A stretch of 64,000 bases of DNA from Lineus longissimus (taxonomy: Eukaryota; Nemertea; Pilidiophora; Heteronemertea; Lineidae): positions 1,180,001 through 1,244,000 of the forward strand of contig NC_088320.1 of the NCBI RefSeq assembly GCF_910592395.1, given 5' to 3'. Made by a program: the position numbers and the translations under genes. Below are positions 12,729 to 25,526 of this stretch, piece by piece. Numbering within the stretch: the first letter of the stretch is position 1; each line of letters begins with the position of its first letter. The notes below the pieces were generated by a model, which saw only the letters and a program-made list of their open reading frames with translations, was not told the origin of the DNA and did no database searches.

Positions 12729-14723
12729 CCGTTTTAAGATTTTTAACCTTACTTCAAAGCACTTAATTTTCTCAGCTTAGATTGGACTTGCAAGTTGACT
12801 CTCTGTTCCTGTTCTGGTGTCACCTACTTTGCCTCTTACACTCACCTGGTTGTGGACTTCAAAAACCACTGGCAAAATAATGCCAGGAACATTTCATTTA
12901 AAGGGTAGCATGCACTCAGTCGTGAATTTACATACACACCAATTTGACCTAGTTTTGCTTGAGATTAAAAATAGAAATAAAGACCTGATTTGAGGAACAT
13001 TTTGAGGCGATTTTGCTAAAAGAATGACATTCGTTTATCATACGTAATGTTCAGCGTTTCTCATCCCCCACTCAAGGTTCATTAGTGCCGTAGGTAACCT
13101 CTTTCCACATATTATGTGTTGGCTACATTATGACTATAGTATTTTTTAATATGTCTAGTTGCACCTAACATTGTTAGTACCATATGTCTCCACGTGGTGG
13201 CGTTTAACTGTATATCTGGTCTCCCTATTTTAATTTGCAGACTCGAACGACCTTGGGTAGGTCCCCACCGTATTGGTCTAACCCGACTTTTCATGAGTTC
13301 TAGCACACGGGTTTTCTAAAGTCATTCATGTTTTTTTTCATATGCTCTTACAATCCGTTTTCACAGTGTTGTGTACTTATATGCATATATGTACAATATG
13401 TTAAGGTTGTATTTCACCATAACTCAGACCATTACCTATATACATGTACTATTGAGAGTGTACACTAGCTTTGAGGTGCAGTGACTACAAAGCTTAATGG
13501 ACCTGGCGTACTGAGATCACAGTCCCCATTAAACTTTTGGTACTCGCTGTAAAGATGTGCAAACACATCAGTTTCACTCCATCAGAAGCAGCTACTGTGT
13601 ACACATTCTATAGAGAGAATGTATAAGTGTTATGGTCTAGTTAAGTTGAAGTGACTTTACATGTATGTATATCTAGTCTTTCACACGCTACATGGTCTTC
13701 ATTCGATAGATTGATATAACGTTTGTTTCACCCAAATAAGTGGAAAAGCGTGTACATTTTGTTAACTACAGACATACTATGTTCAGGTTCTCTTGGCCAA
13801 TTTGCAGTGATACAGACCGGAGTCAGGTTCATTGCAAACTTGGTCAGAGCTCCCTCAACATGTTTATTTTTGCCAACATAACTGAAGTACTACTTTCTGG
13901 GCCATTTCAGTGTCCCTTCTTCTTTAGGACTCAGTGACGACAGAAAATGACAAAAAAAATAAATTTTCAATTGAATTTCCCAGTGATACATCTGTTGCTA
14001 CTTGACTGAAATCAGGTTGTCCCTCTGAAGATGTCTACATCAAAAAAAACTGACTTCGAAAAAGCTAATTTGGCCAAAGTTAGTTTCAACTCAAGTGTAA
14101 AACATAACATAATGCACAGGCTAGCCACATATTCAGCGTGAAACCAACAAATAGAAATGTCTTGCAGTGTTGTGGGCTGCATGGTTTTTGTTCCCATTAA
14201 TATTACTTCTCAGTGCATGTTTAATTTTTCAGCGAATAGTTTGTTTGGCTCATTAAAGGGACTCTCTCACGACGTGTCCTCTTGCCAATTCATTTGCTGT
14301 CATCAACCATCATCAATTCTTATTTCGATAGAATACGGCGTTGTTTAGTTTAATTTGTCTCCTAATATCTACAAAATGACATTCACCTATGAGTTTGGGT
14401 GTAAATGATTCCTTTCGTTTGGAAGTTAAGAGGATTACACAGTTTATGCTTAGGTTGTATGATCATTTCATCTTGAAATAATTCGTGAGAGGCTCGCTTT
14501 AAGTACTTCCGAGAGCTAAATAGAAAAAAACATATTCTGTCTACACTTCAACCAAAAATACCCCAGGTTGCAAGCGTACGTTCCAAACTTACAATTTAAT
14601 ATCATGGAAATTGACATATTTCCTGTTAACATTTTGTATTGTTGCCATGACAACTCTAAACGCTTGGATTTCTTGCTCATAATTTAGGCAACTAACTCGT
14701 CTGGTTCTGGTAGGCTGTCAAGT

Positions 14724-14788
14724 TCAAGGTCATCTTGTTCTGACCTTGGCATTGTAAGGTCAAGGTCAATCTTGTAATCTGACCTTGA
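14724..14788. promoter_or_regulatory. Cluster of nuclear-receptor half-sites (ERR/SF-1 type)
   Basis: Within 65 bases there are TCAAGGTCA (14724), TGACCTTGG (14741, reverse orientation), AAGGTCAAGGTCA (14756-14768, two overlapping half-sites) and TGACCTTGA (14780, reverse). The extended half-site TCAAGGTCA is the monomer site of ERR and SF-1/FTZ-F1 type nuclear receptors. Five half-sites in both orientations could form an intronic enhancer of the downstream gene. A decayed repeat is the alternative. Confidence 0.35.
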
Positions 14789-16019
14789 AACTGTATATGA
14801 TTGTGCTTGTGATAGAATGGCTGGTTTCGTCACTTTATTATCACTTAAACTGCTTGTCATCCTTCACCCCTATCTTTCCCTGTATAGACCCTTCCTAATC
14901 GTCTGGCTTGAACCATTACAGTTTAGGAGTGTAAGTCTAGTCTTGCTGGACCAGTGGAGATCTCAGAGGTGACTGTCATCCATTGGCAAGGTTCATGATT
15001 ATGATCCTTCATCCAAAAATATGGTGGATATTTTATGCCTCATTGAGGTCACCTAAAATGAACTCATGAAAATGACCAAAACTGTTTCATATGACATGTT
15101 GGGGTATTTGCTTCTCATTGAAGATTCCTTTGAACATTGCCACTGGATGACACAACTATCGGAGAGCATTTTAAGCACAAGATTTTCATTGGTTGGGGAG
15201 AAATTGGTTGAGGTTGGAAGGGGGTACCTAAATGCAAGGTTTTGTCCAGCGCTTTAAATGGAGAGCTTAAGTATCCGCCTTCAGTTTTTGTATGATTTTT
15301 GCCCAGAAGTAACAGCTTTAGTGCATGAAATCATAAATGACTGTCCTACTTGAAAGAGAGCTTTTCTGTTATGAAATGATTTTGAAATAATTGTTGTATT
15401 ATTACATTATCCGGTTGAGACTGGGACAGAATCTTGCTGATATGATGACGTTGGTTGTAGCTTGGAATGGAGTTTCAGCAAAATCAAATCTGACAACACT
15501 ATATAGTTGAGATTTCTTTAAAAGTCGCATTTTATTCAACTAATGCTTGCTTAAACTGTTTTCACAAACAAGCAAAGGTTAATTGTTGGATTTTGCATCA
15601 GTTTTAAAGTGTTTTGGATGTTTTGTTGTGGGTGGATCAAAGATACGATTTTCTTGGGTAAGCAGACTTGTGGTGTAATTGGCAACTTATTCTTCTCATG
15701 ATTTTTGGATTGCAGGCAACCTTCAGTTAAGCGCTGACCATCCGTCAAGAACGAGTTTACAAATTAGACCTGTAGTGTGCTGTAACAAAACTCAAATCAC
15801 CACTTAGTTCAGTTTTGCCCTTAGTTGATAAAGTTACCTGTACATTTACAATGCTTTGTATACAATATGTGCAACAGTTTATCACCTTGTGGCGATCGAG
15901 TGTATTCAACCTTAACTCTATTTGGACTGAGGGTACAATGCCAAGAAATAGTAAGAATTTTCTAATTTAGCAAAACCCTCTGAGATAGGGATTCAATTTG
16001 AGGTCGGGAGGAATAGCAG

Positions 16020-16131
16020 ACACCTCTGTAAGCAGGACTCATTCTCTATTAAGGACACTGATTTCAGTTCCAAATTGATTGTTTTCATTCAATTTGAACT
16101 TTGTAATCAGGAGAGCTCAATTTTAGAATGT
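16020..16131. repeat. Decayed copy of a pogo/Tigger-like MITE (CAGTAGAACC family)
   Basis: This stretch shares TCTATTAAGGACACTGATTT, a CCAAATTG motif and ATTCAATTTGA with the complete element at 30789-30966 and with the copy at 32850. Termini are not clear, so this is a degenerate internal part. Confidence 0.55.
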
Positions 16132-16850
16132 TCCTTCAGTCCTCTCAAGAGCTAATGCTTAGATTTCAGTGGCACATGATCCTCAATAGAACAACCTCGT
16201 AACATTTTCTCCTTTTTTTCTCCTCAGAGGTTTTGGAAAGTCAAATTCATCTTTGTTTTTGTGGTCTACTCGAATATTAACCCTTTTCACTGCATCTCTC
16301 CTTCCGCCGTTGCACATCAGTCCAGAACGTGTCATTTGTGAACTCTTTTTCCCTTGTGTTTATCTATATCTATTTAAAAATACAGAATCAAGAATATTGT
16401 AAGTTATGCAAGTTATGTATCCATATTTTTTTCCATCCATATTTTGTCGGGCAGAGTAGGCAGACTTTTGTGTCTGGGTGAATTCTCACTGGTTTCTTGT
16501 CTTCAGTTTTAATATGCGTGAAAAATTCAGCCAGCGTTTTTAGTTATTAAGTGTTTTGAAAAAAGTGTGTCAGGTTTGGATCTGGTGTCAAAATATCTGA
16601 ACGATTTCAAAAAATTACCAGTTATACCTGGAAAGATTTACTCACTAAGGGCTCATCAGTTGTCTCCTTGTTTGAAGGCACACTGAGTGAAAGGAATTGA
16701 TACCGAGCTGGCGATCACAGGTTGTCTGATCAAGACCTCTCGTGTGGACAGAAAATGCAGACCAATGCTGGAAGTGCCAGCCCAGGGTTTTGGATGAGAT
16801 TTGATGTCTATGCTAGTGGTCTTAATAAGACAACCCGGACCTCTAGCGAA

Positions 16851-16956
16851 ATATTCATTTCTATTCTAAAATGACTCAAAGTGAACATTTGCCATCAAAT
16901 TGAAGTCTAGCTGTCATTGGTTGTGACAGCAAGGACCACTGTGACCTGAACAAGGC
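16851..16956. repeat. Dispersed repeat shared with the GPATCH8 3' UTR
   Basis: The segment starting ATTCATTTCTATTCTAAA and continuing through GAACATTTGC and TTGGTTGT to CACTGTGA matches 25429-25526 in the same orientation with scattered changes. The two copies lie in the probable intron and in the 3' UTR of the same gene. Confidence 0.6.
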
Positions 16957-19019
16957 TCCTGTGACCAAGGCCTTATAGTATTGGAAATCAAGTGTTGCCT
17001 ACTCTGCCAGGCGTTACAGTGAATACGTTGCATAACAACTTTCCCCTATTTCCAGTACTTTCTAACCAGCTGCTAGATAAGGCTGTGAGGAGTCATTTTG
17101 CATGGGTGTGGTTCAGTCCAAGGAAGACCAGGTGCAGGGTACAAAAGTTCTATGTCAAAATGGGAGCTGAAATTGCTTAATTTCCATGTATGGTGTTGTG
17201 GCTTTCTCATTGCATTGGGTTCAGAGCAGTTGAGGATGGCTGTAGAAATATCACCATGAAGTGGTCCGGTTTAACAAGATAATGCAACTCTATGTCAGAC
17301 AAATACTACTGAAACTAAAACAAGTTCTTTCTCAGGCTGATACCAGCTCCAATTCTGCATGTCATCATGACTCAGACTTCAGAATTCTTAGATCTGTGTA
17401 ACCCAGTGATTATTGTGTCATGTGTGTGGAGTGAGTAAAAGGACCCTGAGGCGTAACTGATCCTCAACATAAGTGTTAATTGGTTCTAATCTTGGGTTAT
17501 TGACCAACAATAGCAACAACAAAAGTTGATGTTCACCTTGACCACATCCATGTAAAATGCTTTCACTCTGGGCATGCCTGGGTATATCTCCGTACTCTGT
17601 ATTATAGGCCTACAGAGCAGTATGGGTGTTGCTTGTACGACACAGACATTGCTTGGTTGCGGCTTGCTGGCTGACACATCGGTGGCACTCTGAAATTAAC
17701 AAGACCATAAAAAAAACGTTATGAGTTGATTCTGATTGAATGTATACGACACTGGTAGAATAGAAGCTTTGCTAATCATCATCGCTAAGAGTCCAGTTGA
17801 GTTCAAATTGAAAAAATATTCGGCCTGAGATCTTTCGCACTTGGATCCTTGCTTGGACTTCTCGAGGTGGGGATGCACAGTGGGTCTTTGCACTGGGTAG
17901 AAACAAAGTTGAATCTACCAGTTACTCATCATGCGAGTTTCACTTGATCTATAGGCCACAGACAAAGGGTTGAAATCAGGCCGGGACATGGTGAATATCA
18001 CACATTCTTTCCATGCAACAGAAGCAGATTTTACATTTCGTAGTTTTGTTGAAGAAAGTAATCAAAGATTAAAAATATGAAAATTGTTGTCTGTGCCACC
18101 GATGTGACCGCCATCTTTTTGTACTGTTAATGATTGTTGACTTAATGTGCGTGTGACTAGGTTAAAAGTTATCTCTGTCATCTTACATAGTCACGGAGAA
18201 TCTAAGAAATTATCTGATTATAAAAAAGTAATTCACCAAATTTTCATACTTTTTAAATTTCTCATACTTCGATTGTTGAGAGTTCTAGTATACCACAGTG
18301 TTAAATTGTGTGAATTTAACAACCACCGCAATTGGTAAGAATTAAACCAGGCATTGTTTAATTGGGGGAGGGATACTACTTGTATGACTTTGGTGGAGAA
18401 GTCTTTGGGTATCACCTTCCAATTTGTGTACGAAATAATCAGATAGTTTAGGATTGGTGTTGGCGTTGAGACATAGCACCTACCAACCCCAACAAAAACT
18501 CATATTTATGGCACTTTCTTTCTTTCCAGATATCCGCTGCTGATTATCGTATGATATGTATGCTTTTGTTTCCCATTCTGTGTGTGTTATTGCTGTGTAT
18601 TGCGTCCAAGAATATGTCTTTCTCATTTTCATTCAGATTCACGTTCTAGCGAAAAAATGCTTCGAATATTGGGTTGAGTGGTCACACAATGAACACTAAG
18701 AATTTACTAATAATAAAGTGACAAAGTCTATAATTTTACAACTCAAACTATAAAAAAATCTAAAGATTCAGCAAAAAGCTGAAGCATTCTTTGTTCTGTT
18801 TCCAGTTTGTCTGGCTGCAGACTCCCCACATTCCCCCTCTCTTCTCATGGACTCTACAGTCCTATTTTCTATTCATTTATCCTTTGTTGGAACTGCGGTT
18901 TCTCACTCTATTTAAGTATAGTTTAAGTACTCATCCCGGGCGCCATACCAGTACAATCTGAGGGTGCCTAGCTCTTACCATTGACGAAGTTATTACTTTG
19001 CCTTTTCGTTCTTCCACAG

Positions 19020-19288
19020 GTTGGGGTGACCAAGGATGGATGTGAGGCAAACGTACGCATCGACCCCTCAGAGCTGAAAGATGGCAGCACTGGTATTGGG
19101 AGGTCCATGGAAACAGTTGTGGGTGACCATACGGGTCAGTGCGACGAGATGACCAATGGCATGTCAGAGAAGGATGTGTCGAAATCGAAGGAAGTGCTGG
19201 AGACGACCCTAAAGGGGACAAAAGATGTCGAAGGGATTCTGGCAGCGAATGAAGAGATAGAAGATCAGCCTGGGACAACTATGATAAG
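19020..19288 (+). CDS. GPATCH8: GPATCH8 internal exon A (269 nt)
   Basis: The exon lies between the acceptor TTCTTCCACAG and the donor AAG|GTAAAT. It is entered in phase 0 (VGVTKDGCEANVRID...) and left after two bases of a codon. It encodes an acidic, low-complexity linker (SEKDVSKSKEVLE, then NEEIEDQPGTTMI) with no known fold, as in the poorly conserved middle of the family. Its 3' end and the start of the following intron resemble those of exon B, which suggests a tandem exon duplication. Confidence 0.75.
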
Positions 19289-22200
19289 GTAAATAGTTAT
19301 CTGTGGTGGTGATTGTTTGGTGGTATTCTTGGTGTACAACCAAGCAGTATTTAGTGAAAATTCACCTGACTGCCCCTCCTCTTTCTAGCCTGGGTGATTA
19401 TGACGTGGTGAAGAGGACATCCGAGAAGACAGAAGATATCACAAGGATTCCAGGAGCGTCAAAAGTTCTAGAAAATGAGCCTGTCGTGGCGAAAAAGAGG
19501 TAAATTTCTATTTCTGGTGGGGATTGCTTGTGATATTCAGGTTGGAGCGTGCCTAAGTTAGTTGTGTTGTTCAGAGATCATTGATTTAGGTCAGTCGTAC
19601 ACTCTGCAGTTGAGCCTCTGGTCCGATTTGCTAACAATGGTAAATGCAACTTTTTGAATGCATTCAACTGAAATTTCTCCTTTATTCCAGCATGGATGAT
19701 GATCATGTGTCCAATGTGATCAGCACCCTCTGCAGCCTCTGGTCCCCACCTGTTCCAGCGCACAATGAAGTGGCTGTTTACACTGTTCATACTGACCCGG
19801 GCAAAAAGACGACGGCAGCCAAGGGTGAAACGAAGGGTGTGATGACACCGACGCGTGCAGCTGGTGCAACTAATGCAACTACTACTGGTTCTGGCGCTAC
19901 TGGTTCTGGCGCTACTGGAACTGGTGCCGCTGGGACAAGTAAGTCGACACCAGAGAAGAAGCCAGCTGCTTCTGGAAGCAAAGATGGTAGTGGTGATGCC
20001 AAGCCAGCTGCTACCACTAACGATAAGAAAGCTGAACCTAAGGTGAAGAAAAATATATGTGATGGGGCGTTCATCAAAGTATTGAGTAAAGATGAAGTGA
20101 CAGAGTTGGAATGGCCAACTGAGATGGTTCAGAATACCACGACTGAGCCGAGCGTCACTTACAGTTGTAATCCGCTCTACTTTGATTTTGGGCAACTGAG
20201 CACTAAGGTAGATAAGAAGGAAAGCAAAGCCGAGAAGGAGTTATACCCTGGTGAGATGGAAGCAGGTTCCAGTAAAAGTACATCCAAGTTGTTCGTGCCT
20301 CGACAGTTGACACAGAAGAAGGCTGACAAGGAGAGCGATGACTCCAAGGCAGAGGATGGTGGAAAAGATGCCGAGAAGGCGGAAACGGAAGGTGCTGCAG
20401 AGAAACCTAAACATAAGAAGAAGAAGAAACACCGTAAACATCATAAGACTGATAAGGAGAAGCCTGAAGGTGAGGAAGGGGAGAAAAAGAAGCGTCATAA
20501 ACACAAAAAGAAGAAGTCCAGGAAGAGACATCGATCAAGTAAGGAAGGGAAAGAATCTGGAGATGAGGTCGCTACATGTGCTGGGCCACCTGAGGTAGAG
20601 GAGGAGGCCCCCGTAGCTGCTGAGGAGAAGAAAGAGGATGTCAAGAAGAAGAAAAAGAGAAAGAAGTCCAAGAAATCACATAAGAAACGAAAGAAAGAGT
20701 CTGATGTCGATTCGGGGAATGAGGATGAGCCAGATGGTGCGGCAAAAGGCGAAGGTAATCCAGATGACAGGGTGAAAGTGAAGAAGTCAGGTAAAAAATC
20801 GAAAAAGTCTAAACATTCTGAATCAAGTGGTGAAGAAAGTGATGGGGAGAAGAAGAAACGGCGACACAAGCACAAGAAGAAGAAGCATCATCACTCTGAT
20901 AAAGATGGTGGGAGCGGTACGGAGCAGAAAGAAGTCAAAGTCAAACAGGAGGCGGAACGAGAGGTCAAGAAAACTGAAACGCCCAAGAAAGATCCAAAAC
21001 GCAAGCACAGCGAGTCCGACTCTGATGCATCTGATGGGCAGAAAGTTAAGGCAAAGAAGATCAAGCAGGAGACACCAGGATCTGCTAAGAAACCTCAGAT
21101 TCCTGTAACGGCTGTAGGCCAAAGCAGTAAACCTGACAATCCAGGACCTGAGAACAAAAAGATTCGTCCTATCAGAATTGAGAAAAAGGAAGGAAAGCTA
21201 CATCCCTCTGGGAAGAAATTGATAGGTCCTGAAATGAAGGATACTTCATCGAGTAAATGGGATACGAGTAGTGACAGTGAGTTGGAGACGATGCTTCAGG
21301 TTAAACCAGACATGAAGAAAGCCAAAGCTCAGACAACCCTCAGGACGAAAGAGACACGTCAGCGTGAAACTCAACGGAAAGAAGTCGTCACAAATAACCC
21401 TGGTAGTGGAGGGAAGAAATCCAGTCGCAATCGTAGTCATTCGAGATCCGAACGTAGGCGCAGGCGTGACGATTCCAGTTATTCTTCGTACAGCTCGGAC
21501 GAAGATCGCAGCCACTCGAGATATCGGCGACACTCCTATTCATCAGATTCTGACCGCAGTCGCTCTGGGCGTCGCTCAAGGCGTCGTCGCCGATCAAAGT
21601 CCTATAGTTCAGGGAGTGACTACTCGCGTAGCAGGTCTGGGTCAGGCTATCGCTCACATAGCAGGTCTCACTCCAGGAGCAATCGACGTGGCCGACGTCA
21701 CAGCAGTTATAGCAGTTACACTGATTATGAAAGTGATTATGACCACGGGAGATCCAGGAAGCATTCCAGAGGTCGGTACCGTCACAGTTCATCATCAAGA
21801 AGTCGTTCGCGGTCCTATTCAAGAGATCGTTACCGTCGCAGAAGATCTTATAGTCGTTCGCACAGTTATTCTAGCTACAGCGATCGCTCACGCTCACGTT
21901 CAAGATCATATTCTCGGTCAAGGTCACGAACAAGAAGCAGAGATCGGCGTCGGTATGAACTAAAATCAAGCCCAGATAAAGAATTCAGCTCGGTTTTACC
22001 CAAGAAGGAGCCTAAAGTACATCGAGCAAGGTCAGAGAAAGAAGCAAAAACATTTGACCCCAAGGATCTTGTATTGCCATTGCATGTCAACAAAGATCAT
22101 GTCAGCGATCGCGCTCAGGAGCTGCTCAAAAAGATTAAAGAGAAGAAAGAAACTCTCGCTAAGGATGGAGACTTTGATTTTAATGATACTGTTCCAGCTG

Positions 22201-24338
22201 GTTTAAAGTCTGCTGGGTTGATGATGAAAAACTCAGCATTATTGGGCCCCCAACCAGCGATGATGGACAAAGTCCCTGTAATGCCAGTAATTGGAAAGCT
22301 ACCGATAATGAACAAGAGGCCTTACCCACAGGATGAAAGGAGCAGATCTAGTGAACGTAGCCCTAATAATATGCATGGTCCGCACGATAGGAGTCCTTAT
22401 CGTAGACAGGATGGTCGCTCTCCTGGTCATATTCCTCTACCACCTGGTGCACTGGGGAATAACTCAAGCAACCCAAACAGTCCACGCAGTGATGGGAGCC
22501 TTGGGGATATTCCCAACGCTCCACCCAACAAAATGCCAAGACACAACAACATGAGGCCAGGATCGGAGTTTGAAAATAAGATTCCATTGTGCCGAGGTCC
22601 AAGATCAGAAATGGATTCCATTCCGCTACCGCCAAGTGGAAGAGGAGGACCACACATGCATCCTGGAATGAGAGGACCGCCACCTGGTATGAGAGGTCCA
22701 CCACCACGTCCGGGACCACCTGGGATGCACAGACCACCAGGGCCTGGACCGCATGGCCCTCGTGGGCCACCTATGCAAGGGCCCCATGGTCCTCTACATG
22801 GGCCACCTCATGGACCACCACATGGGCCACACGGTCCCAGAGGTCCACCTCACCCAATGGGGCCACATGGACCTCGTGGGCCTCCACCTCCTGGAATGAG
22901 AGGACCCTTCCCCGGCGGACCTGGTATGCCACCAAGAGGACCACCAGGAATGCCACCCAGAGGCCCCCCTCCCAATCACAGAATGCCTGGGCCTGGACCA
23001 CCACATCACATCCAGTCACCACCACACCGTAGCAATAGCCCTGGACAAGCCAATCGCCATTCGTCACCATCACATGTGAACCGCTCTCAAGCACCTATGA
23101 CTGCCAAGCCACCAACGCAACCACCTCCTAAAACTACGGCTCCTGCTACTACCACCCAAACTGCCACTGGTTCATCTCAGACCCGCCCAAAGATGCCAGG
23201 ACAAAACGCTCAGGGTAGATCTCCATACATCGGTCCCCAGGTGTCACCAGCCATGGCACAGAGTCTCGGTTTAGACATTGGCACTGGTAAGAATAATAAA
23301 AAAGGAGCAGCTAACTCTGTACCTAAAGAACAGCAGAAGGATATGGCACCTCCGCCACTACCCCCATTGCCCAAGGAGGCTAATAAGAATGATAAGAAGA
23401 CGCCCCCGTTACCTCCCAAGTCCCCATCGCCTAAGCCACCAGATAAAACTGATTCACCTCCAGCTCCGATCATGCCAATGGCACCTCCAGTCATGAGTGC
23501 AGAACAGGAGGAGCAGTACAAAGTGCTACAGCAGCAGGCTCAACAACATGCAGCCATGTTACAACAACGGGAGACTGGTTCTTCAGCGGGGTCACCAGAT
23601 GAAGTAGCACCCGCACAACAGCAGATGATCGCCATTTCATCACCAATGGCCATGCCTATGCAAGGTGCTATGGCATTACCGTCGTCAATGTCAATGTTTT
23701 CTCCGGGGATGCAGTTCCAAACAGCGTTACCACAAGGACTTTCTGGACTACAGATGGCACAGATGGGTCAGATGGGTCAAATCCAGATGATGGGCTCGCA
23801 CCCTGGCATGATCTCAATCCCTGCTGGTGGTGGAATCCCTGTCCAGGCTGGCCGCCCACTTTATGCATCAGGTTTACCCCCTGGCCTCTCCCTTGGAGGG
23901 ATACCTGGTCTACCAGCACATTTAGCAGCTCCTGCAGGGGGTGTGCCCATGGGTACACCGATGACGATCAATTCACTTGGACAGTTGACTCCTCTACCGT
24001 CTGGGGCTGTATCAGCAAGCAGTCTCCCAGCAGGTATGTCACTTCCAGCAGGTATGATTCCAGTTTCCATGGCTCAGTTGTCTCAAATGGCGCAAGCGAG
24101 TCACAGCATCCAAGGATTACCAGCCGGATTAGTGCCACATCCGTCTGCCGGTGTTTCTGGAATCTCGGCAGCGGCAGCTGCAGCAATGGCTGCCGGTGGA
24201 CAATCTCCGTTTTTAACAGCCGCTCCGAGTGGCCATCCTGGTTTACCTGGACAACCCATGATTATAGGTGGACCCATGGGAGGCATGCTTCTGCCTGGCA
24301 CCAGAATAATACGTCCACCAATGTATCGGTTACCATAA
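19020..24338 (+). CDS. GPATCH8: GPATCH8 homologue, C-terminal ~1675 residues (3 exons, N-terminus missing)
   Basis: Exons 19020-19288, 19389-19499 and 19691-24338 join in frame (junction codons AG|C, serine, at both introns). The diagnostic block at 20061-20189 (LSKDEVTELEWP, then EPSVTYSCNPLYFDF) matches the conserved segment I know from vertebrate GPATCH8 and the related ZNF804A/B. Then follow Lys/His-rich acidic blocks (20400-20900), an Arg/Ser domain (21400-21960), a conserved AQELLKKIKEKK...PVMPVIGKLP segment (22112-22323), a Gly-Pro-His-rich tract (22640-23010), a Gln-rich helix EEQYKVLQQQAQQH (23494-23568), and a Met/Ala/Gly/Pro-rich end with an Ala7 run. The RS domain points to GPATCH8 rather than ZNF804. 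The family is nuclear and linked to pre-mRNA splicing. G-patch and C2H2 exons were not found in the window. The ATG at 19644 is intronic, not a start. Confidence 0.85.
19389..19499 (+). CDS. GPATCH8: GPATCH8 internal exon B (111 nt, symmetric)
   Basis: The acceptor is CCTCCTCTTTCTAG and the donor GAG|GTAAAT. Its length is a multiple of three and both borders are in the same phase, so it could be skipped without a frameshift. It encodes LGDYDVVKRTSEKTEDITR...VVAKK. The open frame, matching phases and short flanking introns (100 and 191 bases) support it. Confidence 0.75.
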
Positions 24339-25428
24339 ACTTGTAACAATGTCATAATTGTGTAAACCCCATTGTATTTGGTTTCCTCTAATAGTGTGGG
24401 GAGGGTTTCTAACTTCAGTTCATTGTCATGATTAGAGAGATATAGCTGCTGGAAATCTATGCCTTGGCTAATAAATCTGGCCACTCGAACATAATGAAGT
24501 GAACAGTAGCATGATTTGCTGTTATGAATAACAACATGCCAACACCAAAACTGTCATTCATTTAACCCTTACAGTCCTGAACGCAAACTGAGAACTCATT
24601 ATAAATTTGCGTATTGTGAAGGGTATACGAGTTCAAGGTCATTAGAATGTTTACGTTATTGTAAATTATCATTTTAGGAGTTTTTATTGTTACTACTACT
24701 GTAATACTATCACTGTACAAAGATGACCACATCTGGTGGCCAACAACCAAGATCTTTTTGTCATGGTTTGGCATAAGATTTTGGATGTTTTGAGGCTCAC
24801 TGTAAAGTCACATGCTGTGATTTGCAGCGTTGAAAGTTACGGGTGACGTGACGTGCTCTGAAGTTGACTTTAGGATTGTGTTTATAATCCCTTATTGGAA
24901 ATGTCTCACTCGTGAAGTAATGATGGAATGTGGTATTTTATACATGTAAATGTTTTGACTGCGTTATGTTCTTGGAGGAAGAATGGCTGAGGTTGATAAA
25001 TGTCCGTTGATTTTACGGCAAATCAAAAAGTATATATGATCAATAGTGGACATTTGGGACTTGTTAGCCAATAAGTGTAGTGCTTGGAATGTGCAACCCT
25101 CAGTGTTTTGTGTTCAGTGTTGATACACATTTGATGGAGGTAGAAAGTTGACTTCACACCAGCTGTAATATGCCGTGTTTAATTTTTCAAAGTCAGTTTG
25201 TTGAAGCCCGACAGTATGGTGCCACCGACCTCTTGATATCATGACTTGTTGAGTTTAACCTTAGCGATAGTTGTACTTTGATGCTGTGATGCAGTCTTGT
25301 GATCAATATTGCCTCTCACTGCTGGGTAGGTTTACGGGCAGTCCTTGACCGTCTAATCAGGACTGCAGGGGTAGACTGAAAACGCAGATCAAATTTGAGG
25401 TCTTCTTGAGAGGACTCCTCCAGTGAGG

Positions 25429-25526
25429 TATTCATTTCTATTCTAAAGAGGCTCAAATTGAACATTTGCTATCGAATTAAAACCTAGTGGTCCTTGGTTG
25501 TAATACCACTGTGATCAAAATGAGGC
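25429..25526. repeat. Dispersed repeat copy inside the 3' UTR
   Basis: This copy shares ATTCATTTCTATTCTAAA, GAACATTTGC, TTGGTTGT and CACTGTGA in the same order with the intronic copy at 16851-16956. Confidence 0.6.

Larger units (their letters stand above)
12740..19019. other. Probable intron of the GPATCH8-like gene, no exon recognised
   Basis: This stretch precedes the first recognised exon of the GPATCH8-like gene and ends in its acceptor (CGTTCTTCCACAG). It is AT-rich with scattered short frames and no identifiable exon. It contains a cluster of nuclear-receptor half-sites (14724-14788) and two dispersed repeats (16020-16131, 16851-16956), listed separately. Confidence 0.5.

Noticed and set aside
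19644-19690. ATG at 19644 as the start of the large GPATCH8-like ORF
   Set aside because: It lies in the intron before the acceptor TTTATTCCAG. The first 16 residues it would add are unlike the protein, and joining to exons A and B is in frame.
21364-21963. Overlapping 199-codon frame inside the RS domain
   Set aside because: It is a shadow of the arginine-serine codon repeats in the real frame.
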